Notes under the pieces: model-generated | The model's input: only the letters and a program-made list of their open reading frames with translations | The model's database searches: none | Told to the model about the DNA's origin: nothing | In this document: positions 34,676 to 43,112 of the stretch, piece after piece | How the letters are laid out: each line of letters starts with the position of its first letter | Numbering within the stretch: the first letter of the stretch is position 1 | NCBI RefSeq assembly: GCF_001651875.1 | Contig: NZ_LNQB01000073.1 | Coordinates: 434,001 to 498,000, forward strand | DNA: 64,000 nucleotides | Origin: Sinorhizobium saheli | GTDB taxonomy: Bacteria > Pseudomonadota > Alphaproteobacteria > Rhizobiales > Rhizobiaceae | Direction: 5' to 3' | Made by a program: the position numbers and the translations under genes

Positions 34676-35395
34676 ATGCTGGAACTCAAGCAGGTCTATG
34701 GCGGCTATGGCAAAATGACGATCCTGAACGGCACCTCCTTCAAGATCGACAAGGGCACGATCACCACCGTGATCGGCCCCAACGGCGCGGGCAAGTCGAC
34801 TGTCTTCAAGGCGATCTTCGGGCTTTTGAAGATCCGCTCGGGCAACGTGCTCCTGAACGGCGAGGACGTGACTTCCCTGCCGCCGGCAAAGATGCTCGCC
34901 AAGGGCGTCACCTACGTGCCGCAGGGGCGCAATCTCTTTCCGATGCTGTCGGTGCGTCACAATCTCGAGATCGGCGGCATCTCCTCCAATGACCAGTCGC
35001 GGATCGCCAGGCGCATCGACGAGGTGATGGAGCAGTTTCCGATCCTCAAGGACAAGGCGAAGGAACAGGCGATCACGCTTTCGGGCGGGCAGCAGAAACA
35101 GCTCGAGATCGCCCGCGCACTGCTGCTCGATCCGTCGCTGATCCTCATCGACGAGCCGTCGATCGGTCTTTCGCCGCAGATGATCAACGAGACCTTCCGC
35201 ACGCTGATCCGGCTGCGCGACGAGGGCGTGACCATCCTGATGGTCGAGCAGAATGCCAAGGCGGCGCTTGCCATGTCCGACTACGGCCTCGTCCTCGAAC
35301 AGGGCCGGAGCCGCATGTACGACAGGGCCGACAAGCTGCTCGCCGATCCGCGCGTCGGCCAGCTCTTCCTCGGCGCCCATCTCGAGGAGGCGTGA
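34676..35395 (+). CDS. ABC transporter ATP-binding protein (LivF-type)
   Basis: A 239-residue ATPase. Walker A is G-P-N-G-A-G-K-S-T, near residue 36, the signature is L-S-G-G-Q-Q-K-Q-L-E, and Walker B is L-I-L-I-D-E-P-S-I-G-L-S-P, followed by the switch His-less V-E-Q-N-A-K-A-A-L typical of LivF. The gene starts three bases after LivG and its stop is immediately followed by the dehydrogenase ATG. It completes the five-part LivKHMGF-type transporter. Confidence 0.9.
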   Translation: MLELKQVYGGYGKMTILNGTSFKIDKGTITTVIGPNGAGKSTVFKAIFGLLKIRSGNVLLNGEDVTSLPPAKMLAKGVTYVPQGRNLFPMLSVRHNLEIGGISSNDQSRIARRIDEVMEQFPILKDKAKEQAITLSGGQQKQLEIARALLLDPSLILIDEPSIGLSPQMINETFRTLIRLRDEGVTILMVEQNAKAALAMSDYGLVLEQGRSRMYDRADKLLADPRVGQLFLGAHLEEA

Positions 35396-36253
35396 ATGCA
35401 GCCCGTTCCGGAGATCACCGGAAGAACCGTCTTCATCCCGCTCATCGGTCACCCGGTCGAGCAGGTGAAGTCGCCGGGGCCGGTGAATGCGTGGTTTTCC
35501 GAAAACCACGCGGAGGCCGTGCTCCTCCCGGTGGACATCCTCCCCGAGAAGGTGTCGGCTTTTCTCGACGCAATCCGCGGAACGCCCAATTGCGCGGGCG
35601 TTTCGGTGACGATGCCGCACAAGCAGGCGGCCTTTGCCAGTGTGGACGAACTGACGGACCGGGCCCGGAGGGCCGAGGCCGTCAACATCATCCGCAGAAG
35701 GCCGGACGGCACCCTCCTTGGCGACATGGCCGACGGCGACGCGATGGTCACGGCGCTGGCGAAGAACGGGGTGAGCGTCCGCGGCAAGTGCGCGCTGGTC
35801 GTCGGCGCCGGCGGCGCGGGTACGGCCATCATCCATGCGCTTGCCGAGGCGGGTGCGGCAACCATCGTCGTCATCGAACGCGATCCGGCGAAGTCGGCCC
35901 GCCTCATCGGACAGCTCAGCGACGCCTACCCGCTGCTTCAGGCCTACGACTTTCTGCCGGAAGGCGTCGAAGTCGGCATCGCCATCAATGCCTCGCCGGC
36001 GGGGATGGATCCCGCCGACCCCCACCCTTTTCCGCTGGAACGTCTGATGCACGCGGAAATCATTGCCGACGCCGTGACCAAGCCGGCGGTGACGCCGTGG
36101 CTCGAGGAAGCCCGGCGCCGCGGCATCGCCATCCAGGCGGGTGCCGAAATGACGCTCGCGCAGCTGCCGGCACAGATCGCCTTCTGGGGGCTCGACAGGG
36201 CTGGCGGGGAGGCCGGCGCGGAGGCCGACAGGGACGAAGGGAAACGGGAATGA
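35396..36253 (+). CDS. Shikimate/quinate dehydrogenase family protein (AroE-like)
   Basis: A 285-residue dinucleotide-dependent dehydrogenase. The N-terminal substrate domain contains I-G-H-P-V-E-Q-V-K-S-P and V-S-V-T-M-P-H-K, with the catalytic Lys near residue 71. The Rossmann domain starts with V-V-G-A-G-G-A-G-T-A-I. The usual Asn-Thr-Asp signature is changed to G-D-M-A-D-G-D, which marks the AroE-like catabolic clade rather than the biosynthetic enzyme. With the following dehydratase it would convert quinate/shikimate to 3-dehydroquinate/3-dehydroshikimate. The start codon directly follows the LivF stop. Cofactor specificity (NAD or NADP) cannot be read reliably. Confidence 0.85.
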   Translation: MQPVPEITGRTVFIPLIGHPVEQVKSPGPVNAWFSENHAEAVLLPVDILPEKVSAFLDAIRGTPNCAGVSVTMPHKQAAFASVDELTDRARRAEAVNIIRRRPDGTLLGDMADGDAMVTALAKNGVSVRGKCALVVGAGGAGTAIIHALAEAGAATIVVIERDPAKSARLIGQLSDAYPLLQAYDFLPEGVEVGIAINASPAGMDPADPHPFPLERLMHAEIIADAVTKPAVTPWLEEARRRGIAIQAGAEMTLAQLPAQIAFWGLDRAGGEAGAEADRDEGKRE

Positions 36254-38148
36254 AGACATCGATCGCAACGGTCTCGATCAGCGGCGAGTTGCCGGACAAG
36301 CTTGCCGCGATCGCCGCCGCCGGCTTCGACGGCGTCGAAATCTTCGAGAACGATTTTCTCGCCTTCGACGGCAGCCCGGCGGATGTCGGACGGATGGTGC
36401 GCGACCATGGTCTCGAGATCACGCTCTTCCAGCCGTTCCGCGATTTCGAGGGCATGCCGGAGCCGCACCGCTCCCGCACTTTCGATCGGGCCGAGCGCAA
36501 GTTCGACGTCATGCAGCAGCTCGGCACCGAACTCCTGCTCGTCTGCTCCAACGTCTCGCCGATCTCGCTCGGCGGCATCGATCGTGCGGCGGCCGATTTC
36601 CATGAGCTCGGCGCGCGCGCCGCCCGGCGCGGGTTGAAGGTCGGCTTCGAGGCGCTCGCCTGGGGCCGGCACATCAATGACCATCGCGATGCCTGGGAGA
36701 TCGTCCGCCGCGCCGGGCACCCGAACATCGGGCTCATCCTCGACAGCTTCCACACGCTGTCGCGCAAGATAGAAGTGAACTCGATCCGCTCCATCCCGAA
36801 GGAAAAGATCTTCATCGTCCAGCTCGCCGATGCGCCGTTGATCGACATGGATCTGCTCTACTGGAGTCGGCATTTCCGCAACATGCCCGGCGAGGGCGAC
36901 CTGCCGGTCACGGAATTCACCCGCGCCATCGCCGAGACCGGCTATGACGGCTATTTCTCGCTGGAGATCTTCAACGACCAGTTCCGCGGCGGCGCCGCCA
37001 AGCCGATCGCCGCGGACGGGCATCGTTCGCTGATCTATCTCGGCGACCAGGTTCGGCGGCACCCGCATGCCGGCTCGCTCAGCGTCAAGCCGATGCCGGA
37101 GCGCGCTCCGGTCCAGCGCGTCGGCTTCGTCGAATTCGCGGCTGCGGACGAAGACGCCGCGGCGCTCACCGCCATCCTGAAGACGCTCGGCTTCCGCAAG
37201 ACGGCCACGCACCGCTCGAAACAGGTCGACCTCTACCAGCAAGGCGATATCCGCATCCTGGTGAATACCGACGAAAACGGTTTCGCCAGTTCCTCCTATG
37301 CCGTCCACGGCAGTTCCGCCTATGCGCTTGCCCTCGTGGTCGACGACGCCCGGCAAGCCATGGAGCGGGCGCTGGCGCTCGATGCCGAGCCGTTCATCCA
37401 ACCGGTCGCGAAGGGCGAGGTCGAGCTGCCGGCGATCCGCGGCGTCGGCGGCGGGCTTCTTTATTTGCTCGACGACAAGAGCGATCTCGGCCGTATCTGG
37501 GAGATCGATTTCGAGCCGTCCGGGGACGAGGGCGATGGGGTGGAAGAGGCCGGGCTCCGCTCCGTCGACCACGTCGCCCAGACGGTCGCCTACGAGGAAA
37601 TGCCGACCTGGCTCTTGTTCTACACCTCGATCTTCGCGGCGGAGAAGACGCCGATGGTCGATATCATCGATCCCGCCGGGGTGGTCCGCAGTCAGGTGGT
37701 CGAGAATGCCGCCGGCACCTTGCGCCTGACGCTCAACGGCGCCGAAAACCGGCGGACGCTCGCCGGCCACTTCATCGCCGAGACCTTCGGCTCCGGCGTC
37801 CAGCATCTCGCCTTCGGTACCGACGACATCTTCGCGACAGCCGCCGCGCTGCGCCGGAACGGCTTCCACCCACTGCACATCTCTCCGAATTACTATGATG
37901 ACGTCGAGGCGCGCTTCGGACTCGACCCGGAGATGACGGAACGGCTGAGAGCCGAGAACATCCTCTACGACCGAGATGAGCACGGAGAGTTTTTCCAGCT
38001 CTACAGCCCGACCTATGGCGAGGGCTTCTTCTTCGAGATCGTGGAGCGCCGCCAGTATTGCGGTTACGGTGCCGCCAACGCCATATTCCGCATCGCCGCT
38101 CTCAGGAAGCACCTGCGGCCGGAGGGGCTCCCCAAGATAACCGGCTGA
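36250..38148 (+). CDS. 3-dehydroshikimate dehydratase fused to HPPD-like domain (QsuB type)
   Basis: A 632-residue two-domain protein. Residues 1-270 form a xylose-isomerase-type barrel that converts 3-dehydroshikimate to protocatechuate. Metal ligands are recognisable in G-F-E-A-L, L-I-L-D-S-F-H, F-I-V-Q-L-A-D and F-S-L-E-I-F-N-D. Residues about 290-610 resemble 4-hydroxyphenylpyruvate dioxygenase, with two VOC modules. The iron triad appears intact as V-D-H-V, V-Q-H-L-A-F and F-F-F-E-I-V-E-R, so this part may be active. The ATG overlaps the dehydrogenase stop by four bases. It ends the operon, which produces protocatechuate for the beta-ketoadipate pathway (not in this window). Confidence 0.88.
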   Translation: MKTSIATVSISGELPDKLAAIAAAGFDGVEIFENDFLAFDGSPADVGRMVRDHGLEITLFQPFRDFEGMPEPHRSRTFDRAERKFDVMQQLGTELLLVCSNVSPISLGGIDRAAADFHELGARAARRGLKVGFEALAWGRHINDHRDAWEIVRRAGHPNIGLILDSFHTLSRKIEVNSIRSIPKEKIFIVQLADAPLIDMDLLYWSRHFRNMPGEGDLPVTEFTRAIAETGYDGYFSLEIFNDQFRGGAAKPIAADGHRSLIYLGDQVRRHPHAGSLSVKPMPERAPVQRVGFVEFAAADEDAAALTAILKTLGFRKTATHRSKQVDLYQQGDIRILVNTDENGFASSSYAVHGSSAYALALVVDDARQAMERALALDAEPFIQPVAKGEVELPAIRGVGGGLLYLLDDKSDLGRIWEIDFEPSGDEGDGVEEAGLRSVDHVAQTVAYEEMPTWLLFYTSIFAAEKTPMVDIIDPAGVVRSQVVENAAGTLRLTLNGAENRRTLAGHFIAETFGSGVQHLAFGTDDIFATAAALRRNGFHPLHISPNYYDDVEARFGLDPEMTERLRAENILYDRDEHGEFFQLYSPTYGEGFFFEIVERRQYCGYGAANAIFRIAALRKHLRPEGLPKITG

Positions 38149-38249
38149 GCGGCGGGCGGCAGCCCGTGAACTGCTGTATGCTTCGACAGCTCGACGGGGC
38201 AGGCTCCGGCAGCCTCTCCGTCAGGCAGGCGCACATTTCAGGAGAACTC

Positions 38250-38624
38250 ATGTTCGACCACGTCAAATTCGGAGTGAGCGACTATGCAGCGAGCAAAGCG
38301 TTCTTCCTCAAGGCACTCGAACCTCTCGGCGTAGCGGTTGTCGCGGAAGGGTCGCCGGCTTACGGCATCGAGCTCAGCCCAAAGGGCAAGGCTTCATTGT
38401 GCCTCTACCAAACCGATGAGAAGCCGGCGCATCTTCACCTGGCGTTCACGGCCGAAAATCGCCGGCAGGTCGAAGCCTTCTATCGCGCCGCCCTGGAGGC
38501 GGGCGGCAAGGACAATGGTGCGCCCGGTCTGCGGCCGCACTACCACGCCAACTACTATGCGGCCTTCGTCATTGGCCCGGACGGGCACAATATCGAGACG
38601 GTTTGCCACGAACCCGAGGCCTGA
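38250..38624 (+). CDS. VOC family protein
   Basis: A 124-residue single-domain VOC protein. It begins MFDHVKFGVSDYAASKAFF, where the His of F-D-H-V is a usual metal ligand, and ends G-P-D-G-H-N-I-E-T-V-C-H. H-L-H-L-A-F and a C-terminal Glu complete a possible metal site, so it could be an active lyase or dioxygenase. GGAGAA precedes the ATG. It lies 101 bases downstream of the dehydratase and may be the last gene of that transcript, but a link to shikimate metabolism is not proven. Confidence 0.8.
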   Translation: MFDHVKFGVSDYAASKAFFLKALEPLGVAVVAEGSPAYGIELSPKGKASLCLYQTDEKPAHLHLAFTAENRRQVEAFYRAALEAGGKDNGAPGLRPHYHANYYAAFVIGPDGHNIETVCHEPEA

Positions 38625-38648
38625 CACTTCCTTCCACGAACGTTTGCA

Positions 38649-38754
38649 TTGGAGCGGGATGCGCTCACATGCGTTCGCGCAGCCGCACTATCTTTTTGTT
38701 TTTGCCGCATTTGTGCGACGTCAGGTGATTCCACCTGACTGCAAAATACTCTAG
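38649..38754. repeat. 105-bp dispersed repeat, copy (family R1)
   Basis: Orientation as at 1888: GGAGCGGGATGCGCTCAC at the left, dyad TCAGGTG-ATTC-CACCTGA and GCAAAATACTCTAG at the right. The CTA at 38751-38753 is the stop codon (TAG) of the leftward haloacid dehalogenase gene, so the repeat supplies that stop codon. Confidence 0.88.
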
Positions 38755-39479
38755 TCCTGCTGCCCCAGCTCTTGCCGATGCGCCTTGACGAGGTCCGCCA
38801 TGCTGTTGAAGCGAAAGTCGTATCGGGGCATCTCCCCCGGATGCATGGTGGCGCCGAAACCCTGCTGATCGTGGCGGCGGTAAATCCAGCAGGACGCCAG
38901 ACCATGCCTGTTGGCCGGGCCATGGTCATGGAACATGCTTTCGGCCGTATGCAGGATTTCATGCTTTTGGATGCCGAGCGTTTCGAGCTTGTTGAGCATG
39001 TACTCGAAATTGCGATCGGACGGCTTGTAGGAACCGCAATCCTCCGCCGTGTAGATGGCGTCGAAATCGACCTCCAGCCGCTCGTTGCTGCCCGCGAAGC
39101 TCTCGTTGTCGACGTTCGACAGGATCACCAGCTTGAAGTGCTTCTTCAGATACTGAAGCGCTTCGGCCGAGTCGCTGAAGGCCGGCCAATCCTTGACGCT
39201 GCGGCCGTAGGCGACGCACTCGGCCCAGGTGACGGTCACGCCCCACTCTTCAGCCAGCCGCTTGTAGACGATCGGCAGCAGATCCCGGTAGTTCTTCGCG
39301 GGCGTCTGCAGTTGCTGAGAGGATTCGTGGCGGGCATGTGCCTCGAGAATTTCGTTGCGGCTGAGCTCCCTGCCGACTTTCCTGGTTAGCGGCTTCAATC
39401 CTTCGACCATGCCGGATTCCCAGTCGATGAGGGTACCGTAGCAATCGAATGTCAGTGCTTTGAAGTCGGTCAGTTTCAT
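38751..39479 (-). CDS. Haloacid dehalogenase type II (HAD superfamily)
   Basis: A 242-residue cytoplasmic hydrolase. The HAD nucleophile motif is F-D-C-Y-G-T-L-I-D-W near the N-terminus (Asp near residue 11). Motif II is V-I-L-S-N-V-D near residue 117, and the Lys/Asp region is Y-K-P-S-D-R-N-F. The W after L-I-D and the S-N-V-D motif match the L-2-haloacid dehalogenase group, but in related proteins the substrate is a phosphate ester, so the substrate is open. AAGGAGACAAGGA precedes the ATG. The stop codon lies in the neighbouring R1 repeat. Confidence 0.85.
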   Translation of the reverse strand: MKLTDFKALTFDCYGTLIDWESGMVEGLKPLTRKVGRELSRNEILEAHARHESSQQLQTPAKNYRDLLPIVYKRLAEEWGVTVTWAECVAYGRSVKDWPAFSDSAEALQYLKKHFKLVILSNVDNESFAGSNERLEVDFDAIYTAEDCGSYKPSDRNFEYMLNKLETLGIQKHEILHTAESMFHDHGPANRHGLASCWIYRRHDQQGFGATMHPGEMPRYDFRFNSMADLVKAHRQELGQQD

Positions 39480-39975
39480 TCCTTGTCTCCTTGGTCTTGG
39501 ACACCGATCGGGGCGCCGGCACGGCCTTCCAGGTGGATGTACAAGGCGGCGGCCGTTGCCAGATCGCTCCTGATCAATCATGCCGCCGGGAGCCGGTTGA
39601 GGTCTGTCGATGCCGCCGGATTGTGCCCTTGCGCCTGGGCATAGTCGCGGGGAAAGGCGACGAAAAACAGCAATTTATCTCTAACTACACCCTTATTGCA
39701 GCATAAAATGTCGAACACCAAAAAACGGTCTTCGGTCACGCCCGTAGCGAATATCCATGCTACTTGGCCTTATGGACGCGATTTCCATGGGGAATGCCAA
39801 AATCTAAAGGACGAACGTCTACTCCGCTTGCTGCAGGGTAGAGCGGCATGCAGACCGGAAGTGGCGAGGTTTGCCAGAGCTCATGAACAAAGCGGGCCCA
39901 TGCTTTCGGCACGGGCCGGCCAGTCCGCAAATCGGCCTGAAAATAACTAGGTCATTGTAGCTGATGGGTAGGATT
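39480..39975. other. Intergenic region without recognisable gene
   Basis: About 500 bases with lower GC (especially 39660-39800) upstream of the dehalogenase gene. A reading frame at 39696-39950 lacks a ribosome binding site and a credible protein composition. No tRNA, terminator or promoter motif could be identified. It lies next to an R1 repeat, so it may be remnant DNA. Confidence 0.4.
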
Positions 39976-40080
39976 CTAGAGCATTTTGCAGTCAGGTGGA
40001 ATCACCTGACGTCGCACAAATGCGGCAAAAACAAACAGATAGGGCGGTGGCGCGAACGCATGTGAGCGCATCCCGCTCTA
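39976..40080. repeat. 105-bp dispersed repeat, inverted copy (family R1)
   Basis: Reverse orientation to the copy at 38649: CTAGAGCATTTTGCAG at the left, dyad TCAGGTG-GAAT-CACCTGA, GCATCCCGCTCTA at the right. It forms an inverted pair with the copy 1.2 kb upstream, enclosing the dehalogenase gene. No transposase gene is present between them. Confidence 0.88.
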
Positions 40081-40305
40081 GGGGCCGGAGACGCCAGGCC
40101 ATTGACCTAAGTCCCAGGCGGCGACGCTAAAGGTCCTAGGACCGTTGCGCGCCGTTCCCATTGGCGCATATTGCTGCGAGCGCTTGCCGGCGGCATCCTC
40201 GTCTGCCGCCTCAAGCGCCCTGAAGGTCCCAGGGCCAACGCGATTGTCCCTTCAAACCGCTCTGGGGCCTTCCTGTCCCGGCTTCCGCCTGTCGGCCATC
40301 TGGGT

Positions 40306-40938
40306 TCATCTTGGCCGGCGCACCGCTCTCACCTTGCCGCTATTGCCGCCGCCACAGAAGAACTCATCGCCGCCGTCGGATTCAAGCCCGGAAACCCCCA
40401 CTCCGGCCGGCATCGTCAGCATCTCCAGCACCTCTCCCGTTGCCGGATCGAGGCGCCGCACCTCGCTCTCGTCGCCTTCCCAGGTGCCGTGCCAGAGCTC
40501 GCCGTCGACCCAGGTGACGCCGGTCACCATGCGGTTGGATTCGATGGTGCGGAGGATTTTTCCGGTATGAGGATCGATCTGATGGATCTTGCGTGCCCCA
40601 TGCTGCCCCACCCAAAGCGAGCCTTCGGCCCAGGCGAGCCCGGAATCGCCTCCGCTGCCTGGCGCCGGGATCGTGGCGACCACGCGGCCGCTCTCGGGAT
40701 CGACCTTCTGGATGCGGTCCTCGGCGATCTGGAACAGATGGCGGCCGTCGAAAGCCGTTCCGGCATGCGCGGCGACATCGATCGAGCGCAGCACTTCGCC
40801 GCTCTCCGGATCAAGAGCGCTCAGCTTGTCCCCGCCTGCAAACCAGACCTGCCTGCCGTCGAAGGTCACCCCACCCACGTGGTCGGTGCCGGGAAAGGGT
40901 CCGTACTCGCGGAGAATTTCCGCTTGAGATCGTTTCAT
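40306..40938 (-). CDS. Beta-propeller protein (glutaminyl-cyclotransferase/YncE-like)
   Basis: A 210-residue protein made of repeated WD/PQQ-like blades: D-G-R-Q-V-W-F-A-G-G, L-D-P-E-S-G-E-V-L, D-G-R-H-L-F, E-G-S-L-W-V-G-Q-H-G, I-D-P-H-T-G-K-I-L and W-V-D-G-E-L-W-H-G-T-W. The repeats resemble the glutaminyl-peptide cyclotransferase and Vgb families of beta-propellers. There is no signal peptide, so it is likely cytoplasmic. It lies 32 bases after the TPR-HTH regulator gene on the same strand. It may be the regulated partner or an uncharacterised enzyme. Function unknown. Confidence 0.7.
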   Translation of the reverse strand: MKRSQAEILREYGPFPGTDHVGGVTFDGRQVWFAGGDKLSALDPESGEVLRSIDVAAHAGTAFDGRHLFQIAEDRIQKVDPESGRVVATIPAPGSGGDSGLAWAEGSLWVGQHGARKIHQIDPHTGKILRTIESNRMVTGVTWVDGELWHGTWEGDESEVRRLDPATGEVLEMLTMPAGVGVSGLESDGGDEFFCGGGNSGKVRAVRRPR

Positions 40939-40970
40939 GCTCTCGTCCTCATTGGTGGTAAGCCGTCATC

Positions 40971-42194
40971 CTAATTGGTCGGCAGCGGACCCGGGAGTAA
41001 CAAGCTCGTCGGGAATCCCGGCACCGGCGGGGTCATCCAGCGGCGGGCTCGCCCGCGACCGAAGGCCTGCACCTTGCCTGCCTGAGCGAGTTGCTCCAGT
41101 GCCCGCTGCACGGTGCGGGGGCTTGCTCCGAGCGCGATCGCCAGGGCCGAACTCGACCAGGATTCGCCGTCGGCGAGGAAAGCGAGCACGGCCGCGTGCT
41201 GCTCCTCGACGGGCGGCGCCAGCACCACGACGCTGCCGGCGCGCCGCGGCGCGAGTGCAAAGCCTCGCTTCGTCGCCTTTATATCCGCCAGCGCGTGGAG
41301 CTCGCCGCGAAGCCGGCCAATTTCGACACGCAGGCGGGCGCGATGCGATTCATCGGCGTGCTTCGCCCGAAAGGCGCGCGCGAGAAGGGTGCTTCTCGGA
41401 ACATCGCCTGGCCAGGCTTCGGCCAGCGCGCGCAGAAGGGCGAACAGGACGGGGCGCGTCGCGAGCGGGATCGCATGTCTCTCGTCCCGCAGGACATTGC
41501 GGCACGCGTCGACGACCAGCGCACCGGAGCCCATCAGCGCTTCGACCTCCTCCAGGAGCAGGGGACGCTCCTCTCCGCCCGCGATCAGCCGCGCCGCCGG
41601 TGTCTCAAGCACCAGCGATGCGCTCTCCACCTCGGCGGCGAGCGCGGGGATGGCTGCTTCGCGCGAAGCTTGCTCGGCCCGCGTGAACGCGGCCCGCGCC
41701 GCCTTCGTCTTCAGCCGCCGAATGGCAATCCCCGCGACCGCCAGCTCACGGGCTGCCCTTAAGGCGGGCGGGAGGGGCATCGTGGGGTCGGCGTCGGCGA
41801 GCAAGCGTTCGGCCTCGTCGAGGCGGCCGATCAGGAGCAGCCGCCGGACCTCGAGGTTCAGCGCATGCGCCGCATTGGCGCGGTCGCCATGCGCTTCAAG
41901 CGTCGCCCGCGCCGCGTGCAGTGCTTTGGCCGGCCAGGAGAGATCGCGGGAAACCAGCGCGATCTCGGCCTCGGCCGCGACGCACCTTGCGCGGGCCATC
42001 GCCTCTTTCTGGCCGAAAGCGCGCGCCGCGCTCCTGAGAAGTGCCTTTGCCCGGACGAAGTCACCGAGCTGCGCCATCGCTATGCCTCGAAGTGCGAGCG
42101 CCGGCGCGTCGTCACGCAGCGCAACCCGCTTCAATGCGCCGAGGGGATCGCCCCCCGCCAGTGCACGCGCCGCAGCGGTGATCATCGAGTCCAT
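40971..42194 (-). CDS. TPR-like regulator with C-terminal HTH
   Basis: A 407-residue protein. Residues about 5-190 are alpha-helical and Ala/Leu/Arg-rich, with repeated A-x-A-L-x-A-A-R-A patterns that resemble TPR or SARP-like repeats. The region from 200 to 320 has LLEEVEALMGSGALVVDACR and R-V-E-I-G-R-L-R. The C-terminal part (about 350-395) has an HTH: S-A-L-A-I-A-L-G-A-S-P-R-T-V-Q-R-A-L-E-Q-L. The winged basic tail R-G-R-A-R-R-W follows. It is divergent from the DUF899 gene with a 120-base gap, so it may regulate it. A second ATG at 42185 is possible. Confidence 0.7.
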   Translation of the reverse strand: MDSMITAAARALAGGDPLGALKRVALRDDAPALALRGIAMAQLGDFVRAKALLRSAARAFGQKEAMARARCVAAEAEIALVSRDLSWPAKALHAARATLEAHGDRANAAHALNLEVRRLLLIGRLDEAERLLADADPTMPLPPALRAARELAVAGIAIRRLKTKAARAAFTRAEQASREAAIPALAAEVESASLVLETPAARLIAGGEERPLLLEEVEALMGSGALVVDACRNVLRDERHAIPLATRPVLFALLRALAEAWPGDVPRSTLLARAFRAKHADESHRARLRVEIGRLRGELHALADIKATKRGFALAPRRAGSVVVLAPPVEEQHAAVLAFLADGESWSSSALAIALGASPRTVQRALEQLAQAGKVQAFGRGRARRWMTPPVPGFPTSLLLPGPLPTN

Positions 42195-42314
42195 CGGAAT
42201 CCCGTCACACTTGTAACTCCCGGCATCACCGCACCTCGCCCTACTCTGTTCACGACCGGCAAGCGACCTGTCGCGCCGGAATGCTACGACGACAGACAGC
42301 CAAGGAGAAGATTG

Positions 42315-43112
42315 ATGACTGCACATGCAACGGGAACACGCGAAGAATGGCTGGCGGCGCGGCTCGATCTGCTCAAGGCGGAGAAGGAGCTGACGCGGAT
42401 GAGCGACGCGCTTGCGCGGCGACGCCAAGAACTGCCCTGGGTCAGGATCGACAAGGAATACCGCTTCGAAACCGATGCGGGGAGCGCCTCGCTCAAGGAC
42501 CTCTTCCGCGGGCGCTCGCAGCTTCTCGTCTACCACTTCATGTTCGGGCCCGACTATACCGCCGGCTGCCCGTCCTGCTCTTCGATCGCCGACGGCTTCA
42601 ACGGCATCGTCGTCCATCTCGAGAACCACGACGTCGCCTTTTCCGCAGTATCGCGTGCGCCGCTCGCAAAGCTGCAGGGGTTCAGGGAGCGGATGGGATG
42701 GAGTTTTCCCTGGGCATCCTCGAACGACGGCGACTTCAACCGTGATTTCAGCGTCTGGTTCACGGCGGACGAGCAGCGGGAGGGCGGCATCGAGTATAAT
42801 TATCGCCGCGAGCCGCCGGCGCCGGAGCCGCTCGCCGGCAAGACCGTGCAGGAATGGCAGCTAAAGGGCAGCGAAGGACCGGTCGCGCAGATCGCCGCCA
42901 TGACGGGGACCGATATCGCCACCTATACCCGCGACAGACCGGGCGTCAGCGCCTTCGCGCTCGACGACGGCATCGTCTATCACACCTACTCGACCTATGC
43001 CCGCGGCCTCGACGGTCTCTGGGGCATGTACCAATGGCTCGACCGGGCGCCGCTCGGGCGCAACGAGAGCGGTGTCTGGTGGCGCCACCATGACCGGTAC
43101 GACCGGGGTTGA
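42315..43112 (+). CDS. DUF899 (thioredoxin-like) family protein
   Basis: A 265-residue protein of the DUF899 family, which has a thioredoxin-like fold. The family start R-E-E-W-L-A-A-R-L-D-L-L-K-A-E-K-E-L-T-R is intact, followed by L-P-W-V-R-I and the Cys pair motif T-A-G-C-P-S-C-S-S-I at about residues 88-97. A His-Trp-rich C-terminus (W-W-R-H-H-D-R-Y) is typical. The C-P-S-C motif resembles a redox motif. The ATG follows AAGGAGAAG. The next small gene overlaps its end. A peroxidase-like or detoxification role is guessed for the family but not established. Confidence 0.87.
   Translation: MTAHATGTREEWLAARLDLLKAEKELTRMSDALARRRQELPWVRIDKEYRFETDAGSASLKDLFRGRSQLLVYHFMFGPDYTAGCPSCSSIADGFNGIVVHLENHDVAFSAVSRAPLAKLQGFRERMGWSFPWASSNDGDFNRDFSVWFTADEQREGGIEYNYRREPPAPEPLAGKTVQEWQLKGSEGPVAQIAAMTGTDIATYTRDRPGVSAFALDDGIVYHTYSTYARGLDGLWGMYQWLDRAPLGRNESGVWWRHHDRYDRG

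Noticed and set aside
35582-35606. GGAAC-N15-CGTT inside the AroE-like gene
   Set aside because: Spacing is 15 rather than 16-17 and the site is within a coding region with no gene start downstream.
33803-36268. 821-codon minus-strand frame antisense to livM/G/F-type and AroE-like genes
   Set aside because: Shadow frame; plus-strand genes have Walker motifs and coupled starts.
39696-39950. 84-codon plus-strand frame in the gene-poor region
   Set aside because: No ribosome binding site, non-ATG start and unlikely composition; no stress or other promoter upstream.
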